A stretch of DNA of 64,000 nt, taken from the NCBI GenBank assembly GCA_028724185.1, contig JAQYDN010000021.1, positions 21,071-85,070 of the forward strand. The letters are read 5' to 3'. A program made the translations under genes and the position numbers. Below are positions 9,401 to 17,558 of the stretch, piece by piece. This stretch comes from Bacillota bacterium (GTDB taxonomy: Bacteria > Bacillota > Clostridia > Tissierellales > Peptoniphilaceae). The first letter of the stretch is position 1. Every line of letters starts with the position of its first letter. A model generated the notes under the pieces. It had not been told where the DNA came from, searched no databases, and was given only the letters and a program-made list of their open reading frames with translations.

Positions 9401-9990
9401 TCTTGGCCAGCGGCGAAGACATCAACGTTCTCGTCGTCGACACCGAAGTTTACTCCAACACCGGCGGTCAATCGTCGAAGGCTACGCCGACGGCGGCAGT
9501 TGCGAAATTCGCTTCCAACGGTAAGGAAGTACGCAAGAAAGACCTCGGTCTCATGATGACGAGCTACGGTTACATCTACGTAGCACAAATCGCCATCGGC
9601 GCCGACAAGAACCACGCACTCAAGGCCATCAAAGAAGCGGAAGCATACAACGGACCTTCCATTATCATCGCTTACGCTCCCTGTATCAACCACGGCATTC
9701 GCCAAGGCATGGGCGTCTCCATCGCCGAAGAAAAGAAAGCCGTCGACACAGGTTACTGGCACCTCTATAGATACAACCCGGCTCTCAAGGACGAAGGCAA
9801 GAATCCGTTCAGCCTCGACTCGAAAGAACCGACCAAACCCTATAGAGAATTCCTCGAAGGCGAAGTTCGTTACACGTCCCTCAAGAAGCTCTTCCCCGAA
9901 CGTGCAGAAGCACTTTACGAAGCAGCTGAACAAAATGCAAAGGAACGTTACGAAGGCTACGTCAACTTGGACGCTAGAGAAGCTGAATAA
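6451..9990 (+). CDS. nifJ: Pyruvate:ferredoxin (flavodoxin) oxidoreductase
   Basis: A single-chain PFOR of 1179 residues, the anaerobic enzyme converting pyruvate and CoA to acetyl-CoA, CO2 and reduced ferredoxin. Domains in order: the pyrimidine-binding domain with YPITPSSPMAE near the start, domain II, the gamma-type domain (about 420-620), a two-[4Fe-4S] ferredoxin domain with CIQCNQCSFVCP from residue 690 and CTGCGNCAQVCP from 746, and the thiamine-diphosphate domain with CAGCGETP near 814 and GDGWAYDIG near 970. Codons are strongly biased (almost all Gln as CAA), unlike the neighbouring GC-rich codons, as expected for an abundant protein. It is monocistronic, between its own promoter and terminator. 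Confidence 0.98.
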   Translation: MAKMMKTMDGNTAAAHVAYAFSDMACIYPITPSSPMAEHIDAWASNHRKNIFGNEVSVKEMQAESGAAGAVHGALQAGALTTTYTASQGLLLMLPNMYKIAGELLPGVFHVAARALASHALSIFGDHQDVMAARASGFALLASGSVQEAMDLAGVAHLSAIKGRVPFVHFFDGFRTSHEIQKIEVLDYDDLAKLVDMDAVNAFRARALAPQDPEVRGTAQNPDIYFQEVESSNRFYNDIVGITDEYMHKISELTGRKYGLFNFYGDENAEDVIVAMGSATETIEEVVDYLNAKGEKTGVLKVHLYRPFSKKHFLEAMPKSVKRIAVMDRTKEKGAMGEPLYLDVRNIYYGSEDAPMIVGGRYGLGSKDTTPSQILAVFKNLRADEPKNGFTVGIVDDVTNLSLDVDEFIETEPEGTIGCKFWGFGSDGTVGANKSAIKIIGDGTDMYAQGYFDYDSKKSGGVTMSHLRFGDKKITSTYLLTSANFISCSKQSYVHQYDLLRGIKKGGTFLLNTTWDKDELEENLPASLKRSIAENDVDFYTINATKIAGEVGLGNRTNMVMQAAFFKLSEVLPLDVAVEKLKESIVKDYGHKGDDIVNMNYAAVDAGMEATHKIDYPAEWANLDEVESNEIEGAPEFINKILVPMNRQEGNDLPVSTFVGMEDGTFMSGTSRYEKRGIAVNIPQWQIDNCIQCNQCSFVCPHGVIRPFLLDKDEAAKKPESFETKKANGKGFEEYEYRIQMSPLDCTGCGNCAQVCPAKKKALVMVPFEDEFDKQTENWKFAQEEVKSKQDSIPADNVRNSQFHMPHLEFSGACAGCGETPYIKLVTQLFGDHMMIANATGCSSIWGGSAPSMPYCANDKNQGPSWANSLFEDNAEYGYGMKVAVNQQRATIQKRMEAFKELGVDEEISKAFDAWLEDPESYEVTKAATAKILPLLDKKTGNADADELLAEISSMKRLLIKPSQWIIGGDGWAYDIGYGGLDHVLASGEDINVLVVDTEVYSNTGGQSSKATPTAAVAKFASNGKEVRKKDLGLMMTSYGYIYVAQIAIGADKNHALKAIKEAEAYNGPSIIIAYAPCINHGIRQGMGVSIAEEKKAVDTGYWHLYRYNPALKDEGKNPFSLDSKEPTKPYREFLEGEVRYTSLKKLFPERAEALYEAAEQNAKERYEGYVNLDAREAE

Positions 9991-10001
9991 GAATCATCTC
10001 A

Positions 10002-10033
10002 AAGAACCGGGCACAGGCTCGGTTCTTTTTTTG
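10002..10033 (+). terminator. Intrinsic terminator after nifJ
   Basis: GAACCG pairs with CGGTTC around a GC-rich apex, followed by seven T. It lies about 12 bp after the nifJ stop. Confidence 0.9.
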
Positions 10034-10259
10034 TGCCTAAATGGAGGCCGCAGAGCGCGTAAAATACGGCCCGTTATGCGAGTGACGATTAAGGATAACC
10101 GAAAGAAGATCGTCGCGATTATGCGTCGATGGGTGGATGTCATACGATCTCAACATCGCAGACGTTTTATCCGTACCGCAACATTTGAAGGCGTATTGAG
10201 GAGTCGTGTAGAGATAAAAAAGGGATATCACAAAAAGTGGGAAAAAGTTTTCATAAAAA
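10034..10259. other. Gene-free spacer between nifJ and gpx
   Basis: A stretch of about 225 bp between the nifJ terminator and the gpx promoter. An open frame runs through it from inside nifJ, but it has no ribosome site and is rich in Arg and Lys without similarity to a known protein. No RNA structure was recognised. Confidence 0.4.
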
Positions 10260-10288
10260 TTGAGAAAATGTTGAAAATAGCGTATACT
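10260..10288 (+). promoter_or_regulatory. Promoter for the glutathione peroxidase-like gene
   Basis: TTGAGA at 10260-10265, 17-bp spacer, TATACT at 10283-10288. It is followed by AGAGGAGGG before the ATG at 10309. Confidence 0.75.
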
Positions 10289-10308
10289 AACAATAGAGGA
10301 GGGATTAT

Positions 10309-10767
10309 ATGAATTTGTATTCGCTTTCAGCTATCGATATTGAGGGAAATGAGATAACATTCGATCAATATCGCGGCAAGGTAGTTCTCATCGTAAACAC
10401 TGCCAGCCAATGTGGGTGCACGCATCAATATGAGGGCCTACAACGTATCTACGAGCGCTATCGGGACGACGGTCTCGTGGTATTGGGGTTCCCCTGCAAC
10501 CAATTTGGAGAACAGGAACCGGAGGATGACGATACAATTTCAGACTTTGTAACGGCGACGTACGGCGTGACGTTCCCCATGTTTCAAAAAGTAGACGTCG
10601 AAGGAGAAAGTGCCCATCCTCTATTTAAGTATTTGACGAATGGCGGAGATCCCGTTCATTGGAATTTCGAGAAATTTCTCATCGATCGCGACGGCCACGT
10701 AAGGGCCAGGTACGCATCGGATGTCGAACCGCGAGACATCGTCGATGATATCGATGAATTGATTTAA
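10309..10767 (+). CDS. Glutathione peroxidase-family thiol peroxidase (Cys type)
   Basis: A 152-residue GPx-family protein with Cys35 in place of selenocysteine (NTASQCGCTHQYEGLQ). The usual companions are present: Gln in FPCNQFGEQEP near residue 70, and Trp-Asn in HWNFEKFLI. Bacterial Cys-GPx proteins generally reduce peroxides using thioredoxin rather than glutathione. The active-site context is CGC, where many family members have CGF, so a second Cys (37) sits two residues from the catalytic one. It is a single gene with its own promoter. Confidence 0.92.
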   Translation: MNLYSLSAIDIEGNEITFDQYRGKVVLIVNTASQCGCTHQYEGLQRIYERYRDDGLVVLGFPCNQFGEQEPEDDDTISDFVTATYGVTFPMFQKVDVEGESAHPLFKYLTNGGDPVHWNFEKFLIDRDGHVRARYASDVEPRDIVDDIDELI

Positions 10768-10795
10768 TGGCGTCTTATGATTCTTTCCGAGAAAA

Positions 10796-10812
10796 TTTAC
10801 ATGGCTTTAACA
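10796..10812 (+). promoter_or_regulatory. Putative PhoP box upstream of pstS
   Basis: TTTACA (10796-10801), five bases, then TTAACA (10807-10812): the 11-bp-spaced TT(A/T)ACA direct repeat typical of PhoP boxes in Bacillus. A TATAGT -10-like hexamer follows at 10853-10858 without a clear -35, as expected of an activator-dependent promoter. A further GTTACA lies at 10842-10847. A phoPR-like pair is encoded at the end of the same locus. Confidence 0.65.
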
Positions 10813-10888
10813 AATAAGATATATTGATTTAATCGGATTTCGTTACACTACATATAGTCTAATGAATGTTTCTATAGGAGGAATCACG

Positions 10889-11875
10889 ATGAAGTTAAAA
10901 AATGTGAAGTTGGCTATCGGCGCGTCCATGTTGGCGCTTACGCTCGTCGCTTGTGGCGGAGGAAATAACGGCGGAACGAATGGAAACGCCGCATCGAACG
11001 GAAACGCTCAAACGAATAATCAAGCGACTGAACAAAATACGAACGAAAAGGGCAATGCGGGCGGTTCGGCGAGCGCCGAAGACTTGGAAAAAATCGGTCA
11101 AATAGCCGTCATCAGCCGTGAAGACGGATCCGGTACGCGCGGTGCGTTTACGGAAATCGTAGGTTTGGTAGAAAAGAACGGCGATCAAGAAGTTGACTTA
11201 ACCAGTCAAGCAGCAGCTGTTCAAAACTCCACCAACGGCGTCATGACGACCGTTGCCGGTAACCCCTCGGCAATCGGCTACATCTCCTTGGGTTCGTTAA
11301 ACGATACCGTTAAGGCTCTCAAGGTAGAAGGCGTCGAAGCATCTCCCGAAGACATCTTAAACGGCAGCTATAAATTGGCACGTCCGTTCTTGCTCGTCAC
11401 CAAGGGTGAATTAAAAGAAGGTTCGGTCGAAGCCGACTTAATCAAGTTCGCTCTTTCCAAACAAGGCCAAGACATCATCGAAAAAGAAGGCTATGTAAAG
11501 AACGAAACGGCAGAAGAGTACACCCCGTCGGATGCCTCCGGTGAAATTACCGTAGCCGGTTCGACTTCCGTCACACCCGTTATGGAAAAATTGGTAGAAG
11601 CATATAAGAAAGAAAACCCGAACGCCAACGTTCAAATTCAATCGAACGGTTCTTCCGCCGGCATCACCGCGGTCAGCGAAGGAATGGCACAAATCGGTAT
11701 GTCCTCGAGAGAATTGAAGGACGAAGAAAAGAAAGATGTCGAAGGAACAGTTCTCGCTCAAGACGGTATCGCCGTGATCGTAAACAACGAAAACAAGTTG
11801 GAAGATATCACGATGGATCAAATCAACAGCATCTTCAAGGGCGAGATGCCGGCATGGTCCGACCTTGCTAAATAA
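10889..11875 (+). CDS. pstS: Phosphate-binding lipoprotein PstS with permuted domain order
   Basis: The extracellular phosphate receptor of the Pst ABC importer, 328 residues. A lipoprotein signal peptide ends in LTLVAC (Cys22), followed by a Gly/Asn/Thr-rich linker to about residue 60. The phosphate-binding signature SREDGSGTRGAF (76-87) comes first, and the segment that normally begins PstS, EITVAGSTSVTP, comes last, from about 219. The protein then ends at AWSDLAK, where ordinary PstS would continue into the SGTRGAF half. The halves are thus in reversed order. The start at 10889 has TAGGAGGA upstream, whereas an in-frame ATG at 10862 would add residues before the signal peptide. Codon use is highly biased, as in nifJ. 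Confidence 0.93.
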   Translation: MKLKNVKLAIGASMLALTLVACGGGNNGGTNGNAASNGNAQTNNQATEQNTNEKGNAGGSASAEDLEKIGQIAVISREDGSGTRGAFTEIVGLVEKNGDQEVDLTSQAAAVQNSTNGVMTTVAGNPSAIGYISLGSLNDTVKALKVEGVEASPEDILNGSYKLARPFLLVTKGELKEGSVEADLIKFALSKQGQDIIEKEGYVKNETAEEYTPSDASGEITVAGSTSVTPVMEKLVEAYKKENPNANVQIQSNGSSAGITAVSEGMAQIGMSSRELKDEEKKDVEGTVLAQDGIAVIVNNENKLEDITMDQINSIFKGEMPAWSDLAK

Positions 11876-11888
11876 ACAGGTTATCTGG

Positions 11889-11918
11889 AACAGATTCCCC
11901 ACGGGGAATCTGTTTTTT
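11889..11918 (+). terminator. Hairpin terminator/attenuator between pstS and pstC
   Basis: AACAGATTCCC pairs with GGGAATCTGTT, followed by six T. It lies between pstS and the second PhoP-box-like repeat. It probably lets pstS be made in excess of the membrane and ATPase subunits. Confidence 0.88.
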
Positions 11919-11920
11919 AT

Positions 11921-11952
11921 TTTACATAGAATTTACAAACTACAGATAAACT
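11921..11952 (+). promoter_or_regulatory. Putative PhoP box and promoter upstream of pstC
   Basis: Two perfect TTTACA hexamers at 11921-11926 and 11932-11937, 11 bp apart, followed ten bases later by TAAACT (11947-11952) as a -10 candidate. The second hexamer sits roughly where a -35 would be, the usual position of a PhoP box in Bacillus. Confidence 0.65.
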
Positions 11953-11997
11953 ATTGAATTTCAGCTGTTAAAGTAAGCTTGTTGAAGGAGGAAGGTC

Positions 11998-12855
11998 ATG
12001 CATTCAAAAAGATTTGAGAAGATCTGGGAAATTATATTTTTAGCGTGTTCGCTCATTTCCGTATGTTCGATTATCGTCATGTGTTACTTTATTTTTAAAA
12101 ACGGCGTTCCGTTTATGGTAAAGACGGGCGTCGCTAAATTCATTTTGGGGAGTGAGTGGCGACCCACGGCGTCGCCGGCGTCCTTCGGTATTTTGCCGAT
12201 GATCGCGGGATCGGTCTATGTTACGATCGGCTCCATCATCGTCGGTGTACCGATCGGGGTGTTGACGGCGATATTTATGGCGTTTTACTGCCCCGATTCG
12301 ATTTACCGCTTTCTGAAACCGGCGGTAAATCTTATGGCGGGCATTCCGTCGATCATTTACGGTTTCTTCGGCTTGATGATCTTTGTCCCCATCGTCCGTT
12401 CGTGGTGGGGCGGTACGGGGATGACGGTCTTTACCGCATCGATTCTACTCGGGATTATGATTTTACCGACGGTCATCGGATTGTCGGAGTCGTCTTTGCG
12501 ATCCGTGCCGACGTCGTATTATCAAGGGTCGATCGCCTTGGGGGCGACGCATGAGAGAAGCTTATTCCGCGTCGTCGTGCCGGCTGCGAAATCGGGGATA
12601 CTCTCGGCGATCATCTTGGGCATCGGCCGTTCCATCGGCGAGACCATGGCGGTCATTATGATCGCGGGTAACCAACCGATGATTCCGCGAAGCATCAAAG
12701 AAGGGACGCGTACGATGACGGCAAATATCGTTCTCGAAATGGCATACGCCATGGGGGATCACCGCGAAGCGCTTATTGCGACGGGTGTCGTCTTATTTAT
12801 CTTTATTCTAATCATCAACTTAGCGTTTAATTTAGTCAAAAGGAGGATGAAATAG
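11998..12855 (+). CDS. pstC: Phosphate ABC transporter permease PstC
   Basis: A membrane subunit of the Pst high-affinity phosphate importer, 285 residues with about six membrane segments. It carries the permease loop that contacts PstB (SIALGATHERSLFRVVVPAA), and the MAGIPSIIYGFFGL segment is typical of PstC/PstA. AAGGAGGAAGG precedes the ATG. It follows the putative PhoP box and overlaps pstA by one base. Confidence 0.95.
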   Translation: MHSKRFEKIWEIIFLACSLISVCSIIVMCYFIFKNGVPFMVKTGVAKFILGSEWRPTASPASFGILPMIAGSVYVTIGSIIVGVPIGVLTAIFMAFYCPDSIYRFLKPAVNLMAGIPSIIYGFFGLMIFVPIVRSWWGGTGMTVFTASILLGIMILPTVIGLSESSLRSVPTSYYQGSIALGATHERSLFRVVVPAAKSGILSAIILGIGRSIGETMAVIMIAGNQPMIPRSIKEGTRTMTANIVLEMAYAMGDHREALIATGVVLFIFILIINLAFNLVKRRMK

Positions 12856-13682
12856 TGAAATCACAGTCTAAGGTAGCGCGCGGGGCTGTTTACGTCAGTG
12901 CGTTTCTAACATTTTTTATGTTAATCGTCCTCGTCGGCTATATCATCATAAAAGGCGCTCCGAACCTGACTCCCGCGATGTTCGAAAAGGTCTATACGAC
13001 GGAAAATGTCTCGATGTTTCCGGCCATCGTGACGACGCTGATCGTCGTCATCTTGTCGCTGATTATCGCGACGCCGCTCGGTATATTCACGGGTTGCTAC
13101 CTCGTCGAGTACGCTAAAAAGGGAAGCCGTCTCGTCGAGACGATTCGCCTCGCGACGGAGACACTCTCGGGAATCCCGTCGATTCTCTACGGTTTGTTCG
13201 GTATGTTGTTTTTCGGCACGGCGCTGCACTTGGGGTATTCGATTATGTCCGGTGTGTTGACGTTGTCGATCATGATTCTTCCCCTCATTATCCGGTCGAC
13301 GGAAGAAGCGTTGCTCGCCGTAGATGATACCTTAAGAAGCGGATCGTTGGCGCTCGGCGCGGGCAAATTGAGGACGATCGTAAGAGTCGTCCTGCCGGTT
13401 GCGATACCGGGCATTTTATCCGGCGTCATCCTGGCCATCGGGCGATGCGTCGGCGAGACGGCCGCGCTCATGTTTACGTTGGGAACGACGACGGACATGC
13501 CGACGAGCCTTATGTCCTCGGGTCGTACCCTTTCCCTGCATATGTACGTCTTATCGACGGAGGGAATGTACGTCAAGGAAGCCTTTGCGACGGGCTTTAT
13601 ACTCATTATATTAACATTACTCATAAACGGGCTAAGTTCCCTCATAGGTTCTAAATTGTCAGGAGGAAAGCAGAATGCATGA
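12855..13682 (+). CDS. pstA: Phosphate ABC transporter permease PstA
   Basis: The partner permease of PstC, 275 residues and about six membrane segments. [15 protein letters not shown] and the loop [20 protein letters not shown] match the family. It starts with GTG at 12855, the last base of the pstC stop codon, preceded by AAAAGGAGGATG, and overlaps pstB by 8 bp. Confidence 0.95.
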   Translation: MKSQSKVARGAVYVSAFLTFFMLIVLVGYIIIKGAPNLTPAMFEKVYTTENVSMFPAIVTTLIVVILSLIIATPLGIFTGCYLVEYAKKGSRLVETIRLATETLSGIPSILYGLFGMLFFGTALHLGYSIMSGVLTLSIMILPLIIRSTEEALLAVDDTLRSGSLALGAGKLRTIVRVVLPVAIPGILSGVILAIGRCVGETAALMFTLGTTTDMPTSLMSSGRTLSLHMYVLSTEGMYVKEAFATGFILIILTLLINGLSSLIGSKLSGGKQNA

Positions 13683-14433
13683 GAGTAAGATTCTCGTCAA
13701 CGACGTCGATCTCTGGTATGGAGATTTTCAAGCGTTGAAAAAAATCAATTTGGATATAAAAGAACACGAAATACTGGCGTTTATCGGGCCGTCCGGATGC
13801 GGCAAGTCGACGATGTTGAAATGTCTTAATCGCATGAACGACCTCGTCGAAGATTGCCGTATCGAAGGCGAGATGCTCTTGGACGGAGAGGATATTTACG
13901 CAAAAAATTACGACGTCAATTTATTGAGAAAAAACGTCGGCATGGTCTTTCAAAACCCCAATCCGTTCCCGATGAGTATTTTCGATAACATCGCTTACGG
14001 ACCCCGGACACACGGCATTAAAAACAAGGCGGCGCTCGAAGAGATCGTGGAGCGTTCGCTCCGCGGTGCGGCGATTTGGGACGAAGTCAAAGATAAGCTC
14101 AATCAAAAGGCGACGGCGGTTTCGGGCGGACAGCAACAACGTATTTGTATCGCCAGAGCGCTCGCAGTCGAACCGCAAGTGTTGCTTATGGACGAGCCGA
14201 CGTCCGCGCTCGACCCGATTTCGACGTTAAAAATCGAAGAGTTGGTACAGGACCTGAAAAAGGATTATACTATAATCATGGTGACGCATAATATGCAACA
14301 AGCCGCCAGAGTTTCAGACAAGACAGCCTTTTTCCTCTCGGGGGAAGTAATCGAAGCCGACTCGACGGAAAAGATGTTCTCGAATCCGGAAGATTCCAGG
14401 ACGGAGGACTACATTACCGGTCGATTCGGTTAA
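13675..14433 (+). CDS. pstB: Phosphate ABC transporter ATPase PstB
   Basis: The 252-residue ATP-binding subunit of the Pst system. Walker A is GPSGCGKST near residue 39, the ABC signature is [15 protein letters not shown], and Walker B is [12 protein letters not shown]. The start overlaps the end of pstA and has AGGAGG upstream. The length and the closing TGRFG match PstB. Confidence 0.97.
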   Translation: MHESKILVNDVDLWYGDFQALKKINLDIKEHEILAFIGPSGCGKSTMLKCLNRMNDLVEDCRIEGEMLLDGEDIYAKNYDVNLLRKNVGMVFQNPNPFPMSIFDNIAYGPRTHGIKNKAALEEIVERSLRGAAIWDEVKDKLNQKATAVSGGQQQRICIARALAVEPQVLLMDEPTSALDPISTLKIEELVQDLKKDYTIIMVTHNMQQAARVSDKTAFFLSGEVIEADSTEKMFSNPEDSRTEDYITGRFG

Positions 14434-14448
14434 AACAGGGGGAAGATC

Positions 14449-15120
14449 ATGAGGAAGCAATACGATTTAGAACTGAATGAATTAAACACGAAATTAATTG
14501 AAATGGCCGCGTTTGTGGAACAAGCGGTATCGGATTCTTTAAAGGCGTTGAAGGAGCGCGATGCAAAACTCGCGCACAAGGTTTCTCGAAACGACCGCGA
14601 AGTCGACAGCATGGAGCGACAAATCGAAGATATGTGCATGCTCTTATTGTTGAAGCAACAGCCGGTAGCCGGCGACCTGCGCTTTATTTCTTCCGCGCTC
14701 AAGATTATTACGGACCTGGAGAGGATCGGAGACCAAGCACAAGATATTTGTGAAATATCGCTTTCGATGGACCAAAAGCCGCTCTCCGTCACGCCGGATA
14801 TCATCAGCAACATGTTTGAAGAGGCCTCGGCTATGATTAAAATGGCGATCGATGCCTTTATCACGGAAGATGAAGATTTGGCGAACCAATGTATCGCGCA
14901 CGACGATGTCGTCGACGAGTTGTTTTTGACATGTCGCAGAAAAATCATTAAAGAATTGAAAGAAGACAGAGATGATCCCGAAGAACTCATCGACCTCTTG
15001 CAAATTGCGAAATATTTGGAACGCGTGGCCGACCACGCACAAAACATAGGAGAATGGGTCATCTATTCGTTAACCGGACACCACAAGGATTACTTGGGTG
15101 AAGGCACGTTTGGGGACTAA
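14449..15120 (+). CDS. phoU: Phosphate signalling regulator PhoU
   Basis: A 223-residue protein made of two PhoU repeats (about 15-105 and 115-205), each with the metal-binding E/D pattern (DLERIGDQAQDI, YLERVADHAQNI). PhoU binds PstB and the PhoR kinase and holds the phosphate-starvation response off when phosphate is plentiful. It lies between pstB and the phoP-like regulator, as expected. Confidence 0.96.
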   Translation: MRKQYDLELNELNTKLIEMAAFVEQAVSDSLKALKERDAKLAHKVSRNDREVDSMERQIEDMCMLLLLKQQPVAGDLRFISSALKIITDLERIGDQAQDICEISLSMDQKPLSVTPDIISNMFEEASAMIKMAIDAFITEDEDLANQCIAHDDVVDELFLTCRRKIIKELKEDRDDPEELIDLLQIAKYLERVADHAQNIGEWVIYSLTGHHKDYLGEGTFGD

Positions 15121-15121
15121 T

Positions 15122-15793
15122 ATGATCTATTGTGTCGAAGACGAAGCCCATATCCGTGAATTAATTGTTTATGCGCTAAAAAACAGCGACTACGAGGTCG
15201 AAGGTTTTGAATCGGGAGAAGAGTTGTTCGAGGCGATGAGGCGGGAAATGCCGCAGCTTATCTTGCTCGACATCATGTTGCCTGGTCAAGACGGACTCGA
15301 AATATTGGACTGTATTCGATCGAACGATGCGACGCGCGACGTGCCCGTGATTATGCTGACCGCGAAATCGTCGGAACTCGATAAAATCGTGGGGCTCGAT
15401 AAAGGCGCCGACGATTATGTCGTCAAGCCGTTCAGCGTATTGGAACTGATAGCGCGCGTAAAGGCCGTCTTGAGGCGCGCCGAGCCGAGAAACGATCCGT
15501 ACACGATCGAAATCGACGGCGTGGAGATCAACGATCGCGAACGGACCGTTCGCGTCGACGGAGAAGAGGTGAATTTAACGTACAAGGAGTTTGAGCTTCT
15601 CCTCTACCTCTTTAAAAATAAAAACATCGTCCTGCATCGGGAAAAAATCATGGCTCAGGTATGGGGCTACGATTTTGAAGGCGAATCGAGGACGGTCGAT
15701 GTACACATCGCCTCCTTGAGGCACAAATTGAAAGACAAGGCCTATTTAATTGAAACGGTCAGGAACATCGGTTATAAAGTAGGTTATCCATAA
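15122..15793 (+). CDS. phoP: OmpR-type response regulator of the phosphate locus (PhoP-like)
   Basis: A 223-residue regulator with a receiver domain (acidic pocket E6-D7, phosphoacceptor D50 in LLDIMLPGQDG, Lys in DDYVVKPF) and a C-terminal winged helix. It lies directly after phoU and before a PAS-containing kinase, so it is most likely the PhoP that would bind the TT(A/T)ACA repeats of this window. ATG at 15122 is chosen because it places the conserved MIYCVEDE segment at the N-terminus. An in-frame GTG at 15098 inside phoU is an alternative. Confidence 0.9.
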   Translation: MIYCVEDEAHIRELIVYALKNSDYEVEGFESGEELFEAMRREMPQLILLDIMLPGQDGLEILDCIRSNDATRDVPVIMLTAKSSELDKIVGLDKGADDYVVKPFSVLELIARVKAVLRRAEPRNDPYTIEIDGVEINDRERTVRVDGEEVNLTYKEFELLLYLFKNKNIVLHREKIMAQVWGYDFEGESRTVDVHIASLRHKLKDKAYLIETVRNIGYKVGYP

Positions 15794-17514
15794 TGAATAA
15801 AAAAACACGCCGTTTCAGCATCATCATCGCATGTTTCATTGCGTTCATATTTCAAATTTTTGTATCCCTCGAGCTGAATAATCGAGGGATACGTTTAAAA
15901 GAACAGGAAATCCTGTCGATCGCGAACGCGTTGGATCACCTCGAGGGAGCCGATGAAAGAGGCGCGTGGCTCAAGACACATATCGCGCAGAGCGAAGATA
16001 CGGCGTTTGTTTACGTCGACGATCGAGGCGAGATCTTATACTCCGATGCGCTTTCAAGCGAGGCGCAAAAAATCCTACGCGCGGCGAATACGTCTGTGCG
16101 TGATGGAAAAAGTTCGAAGGGTTGGATCCTCTTTCAAAAGGGAATGCTTGAAAACAAATATATGCATTGGTCCGTCTATGGCGACGGAACCCGAATGATC
16201 GCCGCCATGACTCACGATTCCATGCTCGCCTCGACGCTCCATTACTTACCGTATACGGCGTTGACGGCGATCATTGGGAGTTTGGTTCTCTACGGCCTAC
16301 TCGTAGACCGCATGGAACGGTACCGAAAGGATATGAAATATCTCCTGTACAATTTCAAGAAATATGTTCGGGACCCGCAGTTTCGGCTAAATTTGCCGTC
16401 CGACCTCGGCGAGTACGAGGACATCATCGTCGATGCGTCGACGCGCATTCGGACGAAAATTGACAGGTTGAATTCTCAATTGACCGGCCTGGAAGATATG
16501 GTCGAGAACATGACGGAGGGCGTCGTCTTTGTCGGAAGGGATCGAAAAATCCTCTCCATCAACGACGCGGCCGTAAAGCTCTTTAACGCCTCGATCTATA
16601 TGAGTTATGTCGGAAAGGACCTCATGTACTTATGCCGGGAGAGCGACTTCTACGCGGCCTTTTCGCGCGCTTTTCTCGCGAAGAAAGACGAGATCCACAA
16701 GATCGAATTAGAAGGACTCATCATAAAATTCTTCTTCGACCCCGTATTTAACGAAGAGGGAGAATTTTACGGCATGTTGATTTTGATGATCGACGAGACA
16801 CAACAGACACTTGCCGAGAGAAGCCGCAGGGAGTTTACGTCGAATGTTACTCACGAATTAAAGACGCCCTTGACGTCGATCAGCGGTTATGCGGAACTTT
16901 TGCGCACGGGTATGGTTAAGGAAGAGGACGAGAATAAATTTTTAGACATCATCATCGAGGAGTCTCAAAACCTCTTCGACTTAATCGATGCGATCATCGC
17001 GATGTCGCGCTCGGAGGAAAAGAACCGGCCGGAGGCGTATCGCTCCGTCGACATGAAGGCACTGATCAAAGATATCATGACGACGCTTCAGCCCGATTGC
17101 GACATGAAACATCTCCACGTTCGCGTCCAAGCGAACGGCGACAACCGACTGTGGACCCATCCGGAGTTGATGAAAGAAGTTCTTTCCAATCTCATCGACA
17201 ATGCGATCGCCTACAACGTCGAACGCGGCGATATTTCGATCGTTCTCGACGGTTCCGATGAGGACGAATTTATCGTCACGATCCAAGATACGGGCATCGG
17301 CATCTCCTACGACGATCAAAAGCGAATCTTTGAGCGCTTTTACATGGTCGACAAGTCGAGGAGCTACAACCAAAAATCGACGGGTCTGGGCCTCGCCATC
17401 GTAAAACATAATGTCGAGAGCTTAAAGGGAACCATCGATGTCAAATCGCAAATTCACAAAGGAACCGTCTTTACGCTGCGTTTTCCGAAAACAACGAATG
17501 TTTCGACACAATAA
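15793..17514 (+). CDS. phoR: Sensor histidine kinase of the phosphate locus (PhoR-like)
   Basis: A membrane kinase of 573 residues: an N-terminal membrane segment (about 9-27), an extracytoplasmic domain, a second membrane segment (about 153-174), a PAS-like domain (about 235-340), the HisKA motif with phosphorylated His354 (VTHELKTPL), and an ATPase domain with LIDNAIAYN, DTGIGIS and GLGLAIVK. Its ATG shares one base with the phoP stop. Its membership of the pst-phoU-phoP locus suggests it responds to phosphate through PhoU and Pst. Confidence 0.92.
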   Translation: MNKKTRRFSIIIACFIAFIFQIFVSLELNNRGIRLKEQEILSIANALDHLEGADERGAWLKTHIAQSEDTAFVYVDDRGEILYSDALSSEAQKILRAANTSVRDGKSSKGWILFQKGMLENKYMHWSVYGDGTRMIAAMTHDSMLASTLHYLPYTALTAIIGSLVLYGLLVDRMERYRKDMKYLLYNFKKYVRDPQFRLNLPSDLGEYEDIIVDASTRIRTKIDRLNSQLTGLEDMVENMTEGVVFVGRDRKILSINDAAVKLFNASIYMSYVGKDLMYLCRESDFYAAFSRAFLAKKDEIHKIELEGLIIKFFFDPVFNEEGEFYGMLILMIDETQQTLAERSRREFTSNVTHELKTPLTSISGYAELLRTGMVKEEDENKFLDIIIEESQNLFDLIDAIIAMSRSEEKNRPEAYRSVDMKALIKDIMTTLQPDCDMKHLHVRVQANGDNRLWTHPELMKEVLSNLIDNAIAYNVERGDISIVLDGSDEDEFIVTIQDTGIGISYDDQKRIFERFYMVDKSRSYNQKSTGLGLAIVKHNVESLKGTIDVKSQIHKGTVFTLRFPKTTNVSTQ

Positions 17515-17558
17515 TTTCACCTTTGAATTATAATATAGGCATATATTGGGAGGTGCCT

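Noticed and set aside
9902..10312. Plus-strand frame of 136 residues beginning inside nifJ and running over its terminator and the gpx promoter
   Set aside because: No ribosome site, overlap with nifJ, a terminator and a promoter, and an Arg/Lys-rich composition unlike a real protein.
17506..17534. Complete promoter before the second two-component system
   Set aside because: TATAAT is perfect, but no -35 hexamer lies at 16-18 bp, so only the -10 is mentioned.
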